Both the position numbers and the translations under genes were made by a program. Under the pieces are notes generated by a model. That model had not been told where the DNA came from, did no database searches, and was given only the letters and a program-made list of their open reading frames with translations. Positions 55,724 through 62,335 of a stretch of 64,000 nucleotides of DNA are shown here, in pieces (the first letter of the stretch is position 1; every line of letters starts with the position of its first letter). The DNA is from an uncultured Christensenella sp. (lineage in GTDB: Bacteria; Bacillota; Clostridia; Christensenellales; Borkfalkiaceae), in assembly GCA_910585685.1 (NCBI GenBank), contig CAJUEO010000002.1:62001-126000 (forward strand). The letters run 5' to 3'.

Positions 55724-55752
55724 TTGACAGCTATTTTACTATTTGTTATACT
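55724..55752 (+). promoter_or_regulatory. Strong promoter before the Xer-type recombinase
   Basis: Consensus TTGACA and TATACT 17 bases apart. Predicted start near 55759, just before the inverted repeat. Confidence 0.75.
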
Positions 55753-55761
55753 GAAATTACG

Positions 55762-55800
55762 CCAAACCCTTCGTAAAAGCTGTGTTTTACGAAGGGTTGG
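55762..55800. repeat. Inverted repeat with 6-base spacer, candidate dif-like site
   Basis: Arms AACCCTTCGTAAAA and TTTTACGAAGGGTT flank the spacer GCTGTG; two more pairs form if one A is bulged. A 6-base centre between inverted arms is the layout of Xer recombination sites (11-6-11). It lies 56 bp before the recombinase start codon. It could instead act as an RNA hairpin in the leader; no T-run follows, so it is not a normal terminator. Confidence 0.6.
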
Positions 55801-55855
55801 ATATATATTAAAATTTAATAGGAGAGAGAAGCTTAGTCCTCTTTAAAATAAAATT

Positions 55856-56923
55856 ATGTCAAATTATTACATACAGCGAAACAATAAAAATATAGAAACA
55901 ATCGAAAAATTGTTGGACGAAGTTTTGCCGTCTTTTTGTTACGATTATTTTTTAGCAATTGATAGCCAGACATCTACTTTAACCAGACTTAACTATGCGC
56001 ACGATTTGAAAATCTTTTTTTACTTCCTTCAAGAAAAAAAATTCAGAAGTAAAAAATGTGTTTTGGAGTTTACGCTAAATGACCTTGAAGAAGTGACAAG
56101 TAGCGATATAGAATATTTCTTGGGCTTCCTCTCACACTACACTTACAACGGCAAAATACATACCTGTAACGAACGAGCAAAAGCCAGAAAACTTTCCTCC
56201 GTTCGAGCTATGTTCAAATATTTTTTTAATAAAAATATGCTTAGTGTTGATAATGCCGCAAAAGTTTCAACGCCGAAGTTGCATGAAAAACCTATTATCC
56301 GACTTGATAATAATGAGGTTTTTAACATAATTGACGTTGTTGAAAGCGGTGACGGCTTAACTGCGCACCAGCGCGCCTATCACGAAAAAAATAAGGTTAG
56401 GGACGCCGCTATTTTAATGCTTTTTCTTGGCACGGGAATTCGTATAAGCGAGCTTGTGGGGCTCAATAATGAAAACCTCAATTTTAAGGATAATTCTTTT
56501 ATTGTTACGCGCAAGGGCGGCAATAAGGCAATATTGTATTTTGACAACGACGTTTCGGCGGCATTACAGCGCTATATCGACTATAAGCAATTGAATGATT
56601 TCTCTACTGCCCCATCCGCTCCCCTATTCATTTCAAACAATACCAACAGAATTACCGTCCGCGCGGTAGAAAATCTCGTTGAAAAGTACGCAAAAATAGT
56701 TTCTCCGCTTAAAAAAATTTCACCACATAAGCTTCGCTCGACATACGGCACACAGCTCTATCGTGCTACCGGAGACATTTATATTGTAGCAGACGTACTT
56801 GGTCACAAGGACGTAAATACTACAAGAAAGCATTACGCCGCAATAAGTGACGATAATCGGCGCAGTGTTGTAGGAAAAGTAAAATTATCCCGTAATGACC
56901 CCGACGAAGAAACCGATAATTAA
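55856..56923 (+). CDS. XerS-like tyrosine recombinase
   Basis: 355 residues with an N-terminal SAM-like DNA-binding domain (to about residue 145) and a C-terminal catalytic domain. The full catalytic set is present: R196 (GTGIRISEL), a Lys near 222 (TRKGGNK), H291-x-x-R294 (PHKLRSTYG), H317 (LGHKDVNT) and the nucleophile Y327. Length and the extended N terminus (NIETIEKLLDEVLPSF...) resemble streptococcal XerS (356 residues) more than XerC/XerD (~300). Streptococcal XerS lies next to its own dif site; here a dif-like repeat is just upstream. The ribosome binding site is poor; a GGAG at 55821 is too far from the ATG. It could also be an element integrase, but no other element genes are present. 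Confidence 0.87.
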   Translation: MSNYYIQRNNKNIETIEKLLDEVLPSFCYDYFLAIDSQTSTLTRLNYAHDLKIFFYFLQEKKFRSKKCVLEFTLNDLEEVTSSDIEYFLGFLSHYTYNGKIHTCNERAKARKLSSVRAMFKYFFNKNMLSVDNAAKVSTPKLHEKPIIRLDNNEVFNIIDVVESGDGLTAHQRAYHEKNKVRDAAILMLFLGTGIRISELVGLNNENLNFKDNSFIVTRKGGNKAILYFDNDVSAALQRYIDYKQLNDFSTAPSAPLFISNNTNRITVRAVENLVEKYAKIVSPLKKISPHKLRSTYGTQLYRATGDIYIVADVLGHKDVNTTRKHYAAISDDNRRSVVGKVKLSRNDPDEETDN

Positions 56924-56932
56924 AAATTCAAA

Positions 56933-56972
56933 AACCGAGGACAACTCAATCATCGTCCTCGGTTATAATTTT
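56933..56972. terminator. Bidirectional terminator between recombinase and Cys-rich genes
   Basis: Perfect 10-bp stem AACCGAGGAC/GTCCTCGGTT with a 12-base loop; overlaps the end of the Cys-rich gene. Confidence 0.75.
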
Positions 56973-57122
56973 ATCTATTTTTATGACGGCGTCATCGCGA
57001 ATATCCAAACATTTACCGCAATTATTACAAATTTTCATAGGGTCTAAATCACAGATATCACACTCTCCGCAGTCAATACACTCCCTATCGTATAAAACAC
57101 ATTCTCTCTTTAATGATTTCAT
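56946..57122 (-). CDS. Small eight-cysteine protein divergent from lexA
   Basis: Start chosen at ATG 57122, 6 bases after AAGGTG; a GTG at 57131 lies on top of the ribosome binding site. The 58-residue product has eight Cys: C8, a C-x2-C-x2-C-x2-C cluster (15-24), and C-x2-C-x2-C (32-38), then an acidic tail EDDD. This suggests zinc or iron-sulfur binding. I do not recognise a function. Its promoter (57141-57169, minus) carries a LexA-like operator and faces lexA, so it may belong to the SOS response. Confidence 0.75.
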   Translation of the reverse strand: MKSLKRECVLYDRECIDCGECDICDLDPMKICNNCGKCLDIRDDAVIKIDKIITEDDD

Positions 57123-57140
57123 AATCTTCACCTTAATTAT

Positions 57141-57169
57141 ATTTTAATACTAATTTAACAAAAGTTCAA
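57141..57169 (-). promoter_or_regulatory. Promoter of the Cys-rich gene
   Basis: On the minus strand, TTGAAC and TAAAAT are 17 bases apart. Confidence 0.6.
57155..57168. promoter_or_regulatory. Putative LexA operator 1
   Basis: TTAACAAAAGTTCA, close to the Firmicute LexA box CGAAC-4-GTTCG. It overlaps the -35 of the Cys-rich gene promoter. Confidence 0.4.
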
Positions 57170-57180
57170 GTAAAAAATAG

Positions 57181-57194
57181 CAAACTTTTGTTTG
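57181..57194. promoter_or_regulatory. Putative LexA operator 2
   Basis: CAAACTTTTGTTTG, a perfect 5-4-5 inverted repeat that differs from CGAAC-4-GTTCG by one symmetric change. It overlaps the -35 of the lexA promoter, as expected for autorepression. Confidence 0.6.
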
Positions 57195-57220
57195 ATTTTT
57201 ATAAAAATTTCTGTTATAAT
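57192..57220 (+). promoter_or_regulatory. Promoter of lexA
   Basis: TTGATT and TATAAT are 17 bases apart, 19 bp before ATG 57240. Confidence 0.65.
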
Positions 57221-57239
57221 ACTTTTAAGAGGTAAAAAT

Positions 57240-57842
57240 ATGGGAAATTCTGCAAGAGCAATCGCAAAAACTAAAAATGAAGAAGCTGTTTTCAATTACA
57301 TACAGCAATTTATATCGGAAAACGGCTTCCCTCCTTGCGTGCGTGAAGTTTGTAGCGCTTGCAACATAAAATCCACTGCTACTGTATTCAATATAATCAA
57401 TCGACTTAAAGAACGCGGTCTTCTTGAAAAATCCGACGTAAAGCGTCGCGCTATTTCACTTACAAATAAATCGGTATCCGTTCCCATTGTCGGTAATGTT
57501 GCCGCAGGTGAACCTATATTTGCTACGGAAAGTTACGAAGGCTATGTTTCGCTCCCTGAAAACTTTTTTTCAGGAGATGATTTATTTATGCTAAACGTTC
57601 AAGGCAATTCAATGATAAAAATCGGTATGTATAACGGAGATAAAGTTGTTGTAAGAAAGCAAAATACCGCCGATAACGGAGATATCGTCGTCGCTCTCGT
57701 TGACGATAGCGCCACGGTAAAACGCTTTTACAAACGCGACGGAAAATTTATTCTTCATCCGGAAAACGACGATATGGAAGATTTTATTTATGATAATGTT
57801 GAAGTTTTAGGAAAAGTTGTAGGTCTTATAAGAAACATTTAA
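57240..57842 (+). CDS. lexA: LexA SOS repressor
   Basis: Self-cleaving repressor of DNA damage genes, triggered by RecA filaments. Start chosen at ATG 57240 with an AGAGGT site; an upstream ATG at 57192 lies inside the promoter. 200 residues: an N-terminal winged helix (FPPCVREVCSACNIKSTATV) and a C-terminal S24 protease with cleavage pair A89-G90 (VAAGEP), catalytic S124 (GNSMI) and K161 (TVKRF). Self-regulation through the operator at 57181 is likely. Confidence 0.95.
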   Translation: MGNSARAIAKTKNEEAVFNYIQQFISENGFPPCVREVCSACNIKSTATVFNIINRLKERGLLEKSDVKRRAISLTNKSVSVPIVGNVAAGEPIFATESYEGYVSLPENFFSGDDLFMLNVQGNSMIKIGMYNGDKVVVRKQNTADNGDIVVALVDDSATVKRFYKRDGKFILHPENDDMEDFIYDNVEVLGKVVGLIRNI

Positions 57843-57869
57843 AAAATTCCGCATTATGCGGAATTTTTT
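57841..57869. terminator. Bidirectional terminator between lexA and the efflux gene
   Basis: Perfect 11-bp stem AAAATTCCGCA/TGCGGAATTTT with a TTA loop and T-runs on both strands. Confidence 0.88.
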
Positions 57870-58749
57870 AATCAAACGGATTTACATGTACTGTTATGTG
57901 TTTGACGAGAGGAAACTTTTCCTCTATTCCCTTGTGTACATCTTCGGCTATTTCGTGCGATTCAATAAGGCTTAATTCTCCGTCGCAGGCAATTTCTACA
58001 ATCACATAAATTCTGTTACCGAACATACGGGTCATAAGCTCGTCTATCCTCTTTACCCCTTCAAACGATTGTATAAAGTCACGGATTTCACTTTCTGTTT
58101 TTTCGTCGCACGCTTCGTCAGTCATCTTTTTTATTGCACCGATAAAAATTTGTACTGCCGCAATAATAATCATAAGGCAAATTACCAGACAAGCTATCGA
58201 GTCGAGAATGGGCACTCCGCACATCGCACCGATAACGCCTATAAGACTACCTATCGAAGAGAGTGCGTCGCTTCTGTGATGCCAGGCATCTGCCTTTAAA
58301 GCGTCGGAATTTACTTTTTTAGCCGCAAGCCAGGTGTACCAGAACATGAGCTCTTTTACCACGATAGATACTCCTGCTGCTATAAGAGCGATAAGCTTTG
58401 GAATTTCAAAATTTTTATATTCACCGCTAATGATATTTGTCAAACCTGCATAACCGATTGCCGCGCCCGTTGCACAAAGTACCACAGCAAGAAGAATGGC
58501 CGCCACGCACTCGAACCGTTCATGTCCAAAAGGGTGCTTTTTGTCTGCTTTTTTTGCCGAAATTTTAACCCCGATTATTACAATAACTGTCGAAAACACG
58601 TCAGATGCCGAGTGAACGGCATCTGAAATCAGCGCAATTGACGCCCCGAAAACACCGGCTAGCAGCTTAAACAGCGCCAACAAAGCATTAATTATTATTG
58701 TAACTATCGATGTTCTGACAGCCGTTTTTTCAAGATTGGATTTTTGCAT
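57868..58749 (-). CDS. Cation diffusion facilitator (CDF) family metal efflux protein
   Basis: 293-residue inner-membrane antiporter exporting divalent metals. About six membrane helices; the metal-site motifs are SDAVHSASD in helix 2 and ADAWHHRSD in helix 5. A C-terminal cytoplasmic ferredoxin-like domain begins near residue 205. HxxxD pairs suggest zinc, iron or manganese; selectivity cannot be called. Start ATG 58749 with a GGGGA site. Confidence 0.92.
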   Translation of the reverse strand: MQKSNLEKTAVRTSIVTIIINALLALFKLLAGVFGASIALISDAVHSASDVFSTVIVIIGVKISAKKADKKHPFGHERFECVAAILLAVVLCATGAAIGYAGLTNIISGEYKNFEIPKLIALIAAGVSIVVKELMFWYTWLAAKKVNSDALKADAWHHRSDALSSIGSLIGVIGAMCGVPILDSIACLVICLMIIIAAVQIFIGAIKKMTDEACDEKTESEIRDFIQSFEGVKRIDELMTRMFGNRIYVIVEIACDGELSLIESHEIAEDVHKGIEEKFPLVKHITVHVNPFD

Positions 58750-58787
58750 TGTTTCCCCGTTTTTTTATAAAATGTACCTAAAATAAA

Positions 58788-58816
58788 TTGACAATATAGT
58801 TATTTTAAAATATAAT
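58788..58816 (+). promoter_or_regulatory. Promoter of tRNA-Thr
   Basis: Consensus TTGACA and TATAAT 17 bases apart, 20 bp before the tRNA. Confidence 0.85.
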
Positions 58817-58836
58817 ATTCAAGTAAGTTAAATTTT

Positions 58837-58912
<76 letters not shown>

Positions 58913-58914
58913 AG

Positions 58915-58949
58915 AAAACCACCGAATTAGGTGGTTTTTTCTTTTTTTA
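58915..58949 (+). terminator. Terminator of tRNA-Thr
   Basis: Stem AACCACC/GGTGGTT with a 6-base loop followed by a long T-rich run. Confidence 0.9.
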
Positions 58950-58952
58950 ACA

Positions 58953-59951
58953 CTAATAAATGGTTCTAGAGTTAAAAACATAATTTATTATATAAGACTT
59001 TCTTTTATTATGTTTTAAAAACGGCTTATCAAAACCTTGCATATTTACAGCGTTCGGGCAGAATTGCGGCTCTAAGCAGAAACCTGCGTATTGATTGTAA
59101 ACGCCGTTTTTGCCTGCAACTCCATTTAATTGTCCTCCGGAGTAAAAATGCAAACACGGCAAATCCGTATAGACGTCCATTTTTATACCCGTAACCGCGC
59201 TTTCGGCGTGTGCGGCGTGTGCGCTATTCAAAATAAAGTTATGGTCGTAGCCGAGTGTAACTTTTAACTCTTCACTGTCTATATTTTTGCCTATTTTCTT
59301 TAACTGAATAAAATCGAACGATGTGCCTTTAACAGTTATTTTCTCACCCGTGGGAATAAGTCCATCGTCAATAGGCGTATATAAATCTGCGTTTATCTGC
59401 AAAAGGTTATTTAAGCAGTTGCCGCTGTTTTCTCCGTCTAAATTGAAATAAGTGTGGTTGGTAGGACACCACAAAGTATCTTTATCGCTAACCGCGCTGT
59501 ACTCTATAAAAAGCGCGTTATTTTCTACCGTGAATTTGACCGTAAACTTTAAATTACCGGGATAATTCTCCTCTCCGTTACAGCTTGTGTATTCCAATGT
59601 TACGCTATTTTCGGCATCGTGTGTTACCCTAAATAATTTTTTATCAAAACCCTCGTTACCGCCGTGCAGGTGGTTTTCTCCGTTGTTTTTATTGAGTTGG
59701 TACAACTTTTCGTTTAATACAAATCTACCCTTTGCTATTCTATTTGCAACTCTGCCTATCGTTGCGCCGGCATAACAACCGCTCTTAATGTAATCGCTTA
59801 CAGAATTAAATCCGAAGACTATATCTGTGTCATTTATCCTCAACGCGTTTATTCTTGCGCCCACTTCGCAGATATCAACTTCGATATTGCCGCATTTTAT
59901 TGTGTAAATGTAAACTTCCTTTCCGTTTATCTTGTCGTAAAGTTTTTTCAT
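58953..59951 (-). CDS. galM: Aldose 1-epimerase
   Basis: Interconverts alpha and beta anomers of galactose or glucose. 332 residues; beta-sandwich family with the conserved NRIAKGRF, NHLHGG and WCPTNHTYFNLDG (catalytic His), and the late LEPQFCPNA with the catalytic Glu. Normal length. It is preceded on its strand by a 10-bp inverted repeat (59979-60020) in the leader or intergenic region. Confidence 0.94.
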   Translation of the reverse strand: MKKLYDKINGKEVYIYTIKCGNIEVDICEVGARINALRINDTDIVFGFNSVSDYIKSGCYAGATIGRVANRIAKGRFVLNEKLYQLNKNNGENHLHGGNEGFDKKLFRVTHDAENSVTLEYTSCNGEENYPGNLKFTVKFTVENNALFIEYSAVSDKDTLWCPTNHTYFNLDGENSGNCLNNLLQINADLYTPIDDGLIPTGEKITVKGTSFDFIQLKKIGKNIDSEELKVTLGYDHNFILNSAHAAHAESAVTGIKMDVYTDLPCLHFYSGGQLNGVAGKNGVYNQYAGFCLEPQFCPNAVNMQGFDKPFLKHNKRKSYIINYVFNSRTIY

Positions 59952-59978
59952 TATTAATAACCTTGCAATTAAATATTA

Positions 59979-60020
59979 AAATATCGTCCAAAACCTATTA
60001 TATGGAATCAGACGATATTT
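59979..60020. repeat. Inverted repeat upstream of galM
   Basis: AAATATCGTC and GACGATATTT, perfect 10-bp arms 22 bases apart. It sits between the 51-residue gene and galM; it could be a hairpin ending the small gene's mRNA or an operator for galM. Confidence 0.5.
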
Positions 60021-60042
60021 ACAATTAGGGTTCATTTTTAAT

Positions 60043-60198
60043 TTAATGAATGCGCTTTATGCGCGCTATTCTTATTAATTTTTTAGGTTGTTGTTCAAGT
60101 TGTGTGTTATCTTGATTTTCAACTTCTTGAACATTATCTATTTTGTTGTCGTTGTCTTGATTTTCAACTTTTGTTTCGGGATTTATATTATTGCACAT
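60043..60198 (-). CDS. Small 51-residue Asn/Gln/Glu-rich protein with basic C terminus
   Basis: ATG 60198 follows a near-ideal AAGGAG site 7 bases upstream and a promoter TTGAAA-17-TATAAT. The peptide opens MCNNINPETK, holds two copies of VENQD-N in its acidic, polar middle, and ends in a basic IRIARIKRIH tail. No family is recognised and no membrane segment is seen. Its own strong promoter and ribosome binding site make it a likely real gene despite its size. Confidence 0.72.
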   Translation of the reverse strand: MCNNINPETKVENQDNDNKIDNVQEVENQDNTQLEQQPKKLIRIARIKRIH

Positions 60199-60218
60199 AT
60201 TAATTCTCCTTAATCAAA

Positions 60219-60247
60219 ATTATATAGTAAAATTACAGAAATTTCAA
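60219..60247 (-). promoter_or_regulatory. Promoter of the 51-residue protein gene
   Basis: On the minus strand, TTGAAA and TATAAT are 17 bases apart, 20 bp before the ATG. Confidence 0.75.
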
Positions 60248-60255
60248 GTCTTTTT

Positions 60256-61179
60256 TTAAATTTCTTTTACCGTAAGCGCATTTAAAATTTCTTCGTACTT
60301 AGTTTTAAGAAAGGCTATACTGTACGGAGATGTCACGGAAGCTGTACCGGCAGCCACGCCCGATTTCAAAATGTCTTCAAGCGGTGCTCCTTTTACAAGT
60401 GCACTTGTAGCGGCTGCAACCATACTGTCCCCTGCACCGACAGTGGAATTCATTGCAACATTAATACTTTTACAATAAAAATTCTTTGTACCGTCCGTAA
60501 TTACTGCGCCTCGTTTTCCAAGCGACAAAAGAACACGCTTTGCACCCTTATCCAAAATTTTGTAGCAACCCTTCAGCATATCCGTCTTATCTTTGAATTT
60601 GGTTTCTAAGGTTCTTTCAAGTTCTCCCAAATTGGGTTTTACTAAATCCATACCCTCTTTTAAGGCATAATTAAGACGCTCTCCCTCGGTATCTACTACT
60701 TTTATTATGTTTTTGCGCAAAGAGGCAAAAATTTTTCCGTAGTAGTCGGGAGTCATTCCTCTTGTTAATCCTCCTGAAACAACTATTGCACTACAAGTGG
60801 ATGATACTTCGGATATAAGCTCTAAAAGCTTATTTTGGCTATCTTCTCCTACTTCCGGACTTATATCGTCAACTTCGGTAAGCATAGATTTCTGATCTAT
60901 AAACTTATAATTTTCTCTGACTCTGCCCTTATTCCATATAAATTTGTAGGGAACACCCTCACGGTGAAGCTCTTGCTCAAACTGATTGCCGTTAATTTCA
61001 TACATAAAACCTGTTGAAAATGCTTCCTCTTGCAATCGCGCAATGCCAATAGCCACGTTTATTGCTTTGCCTGTAAAAAATACTCGTTTATTTATTATTT
61101 TGTGGCTCATTCCGACGCTTAAGGATTCAACCTCGATATTTACGTCGATACACGGGCTTAAACAAACTGTTAAAATCAT
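60256..61179 (-). CDS. PfkB-family sugar kinase (1-phosphofructokinase / tagatose-6-phosphate kinase type)
   Basis: Start chosen at ATG 61179, 6 bases after AAAGGGG. The 307-residue kinase opens ILTVCLSPCIDVNIEV and has the catalytic motif NSTVGAGDSMVAA, with the catalytic Asp, and KPNLGEL. This places it in the FruK/LacC branch of the PfkB family, phosphorylating a sugar phosphate with ATP. No PTS or transporter genes are adjacent. It follows pfkA after ~50 bp, suggesting a shared role in hexose phosphate metabolism. Confidence 0.88.
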   Translation of the reverse strand: MILTVCLSPCIDVNIEVESLSVGMSHKIINKRVFFTGKAINVAIGIARLQEEAFSTGFMYEINGNQFEQELHREGVPYKFIWNKGRVRENYKFIDQKSMLTEVDDISPEVGEDSQNKLLELISEVSSTCSAIVVSGGLTRGMTPDYYGKIFASLRKNIIKVVDTEGERLNYALKEGMDLVKPNLGELERTLETKFKDKTDMLKGCYKILDKGAKRVLLSLGKRGAVITDGTKNFYCKSINVAMNSTVGAGDSMVAAATSALVKGAPLEDILKSGVAAGTASVTSPYSIAFLKTKYEEILNALTVKEI

Positions 61180-61230
61180 CAAATACCCCTTTGCTTTACA
61201 GATAAAAAGCCGCTTTGAAGCGGCTTATAA

Positions 61231-62193
61231 TTACATTGAAATCATCTGTAACGTTTCATAGAGTTCATAATTGAACTTTTTCTTCATACTGACAGCTTCT
61301 ATGATATCCATATCGATTATTTCATTCTTATGAATACCGACAACTCTGTTACCAATTCCCTCGTTCAAAAGCCTTACAGCCTTATTTCCGAACTGCGCAG
61401 CCAACATTCTGTCCGCCATTGTGGGTGAACCTCCGCGCTGTATGTGACCGATTGCGGTAGGACGAACCGAATAAGTTGTTACAGACTGGAGCTGTTTAGC
61501 AAACTCGTCTGCCGTGCACACCCCCTCGGCAACAACTACTATATTTGAATGTTTGCCGTTTGCTCTCGAACGATTTATTTTCATAACTATATCGTCAAGG
61601 TCGAAAACAACTTCGGGAACAACTATTATTTCGGCTCCGCTTGCTATACCGGCAAAAAGCGCAATGTCACCGCAACGTCTGCCCATAACTTCAACTACCG
61701 AAATTCTTTCATGAGAAGTCATTGTATCGCGAAGCTTATTTATAACGTCTATGCAAGTGTTTACCGCCGTATCGAACCCGAGAGTATAATCGGTATATTC
61801 AAGGTCGTTGTCAATAGTGCCGGGAATACCTATCGTGGGTACGCCGTAATCTTCCGAAAGGCACTTAGCGCCTCTGAACGAGCCGTCTCCGCCTATTACG
61901 ACAAGACCGTCAATACCCCTTGCTTCCAAAGTTTTGACAGCTCTTTTCTGTCCCTCTTTGGTAAGCATTTCAAGACAGCGCGCTGTTCTGAGTTTGGTGC
62001 CGCCGCGTTGAACTATATCGGATACAGAACGCATCTCCATTGCAACCATCTCATCGTCGATTAAACCTTGATAACCACGCTCGATACCGTAAACTTCCAT
62101 ACCGAAATAAATTGCGGTACGCACAACGGCACGAATACAAGCGTTCATACCGGGAGCGTCGCCACCGCTGGTCAGCAAGCCTATTCTTTTCAT
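61231..62193 (-). CDS. pfkA: ATP-dependent 6-phosphofructokinase
   Basis: Key glycolytic enzyme making fructose-1,6-bisphosphate. 320 residues. The ATP-type signature GGDGSFRGA (about 101-109) and the catalytic TIDNDLEYTD (D128) are present, with MGRRCGD and the RGGSPT loop later. GGDGS rather than GGDDT indicates ATP, not pyrophosphate. GGAGG site 8 bases before ATG; promoter at 62283-62311. Encoded just after dnaE, a frequent order in Firmicutes. Confidence 0.97.
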   Translation of the reverse strand: MKRIGLLTSGGDAPGMNACIRAVVRTAIYFGMEVYGIERGYQGLIDDEMVAMEMRSVSDIVQRGGTKLRTARCLEMLTKEGQKRAVKTLEARGIDGLVVIGGDGSFRGAKCLSEDYGVPTIGIPGTIDNDLEYTDYTLGFDTAVNTCIDVINKLRDTMTSHERISVVEVMGRRCGDIALFAGIASGAEIIVVPEVVFDLDDIVMKINRSRANGKHSNIVVVAEGVCTADEFAKQLQSVTTYSVRPTAIGHIQRGGSPTMADRMLAAQFGNKAVRLLNEGIGNRVVGIHKNEIIDMDIIEAVSMKKKFNYELYETLQMISM

Positions 62194-62282
62194 CTGAAGA
62201 AAACCTCCGAATTTGAACTAAATTCCGTACGAAGCACAACGGCTGCCCCCAATACGCACAGAACAACTCATCATCTTATATT

Positions 62283-62311
62283 ATTATAACAAATCAAAAT
62301 ACAAAATACAA
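62283..62311 (-). promoter_or_regulatory. Promoter of pfkA
   Basis: On the minus strand, TTGTAT and TATAAT are 17 bases apart, about 90 bp before the ATG. Confidence 0.6.
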
Positions 62312-62335
62312 GGCTTTTTAAAAAAAATTTACAAA

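Noticed and set aside
55856..56923. Xer-type gene as a prophage or integron integrase
   Set aside because: No phage, cassette, transposase or excisionase genes nearby; neighbours are housekeeping genes, which fits a chromosomal Xer protein better.
62218..62274. 18-codon frame in the pfkA leader (minus strand, opening MMSCSVRIGG)
   Set aside because: No ribosome binding site and no terminator or antiterminator structure around it; could be chance. Worth a glance only if leader peptides are searched systematically.
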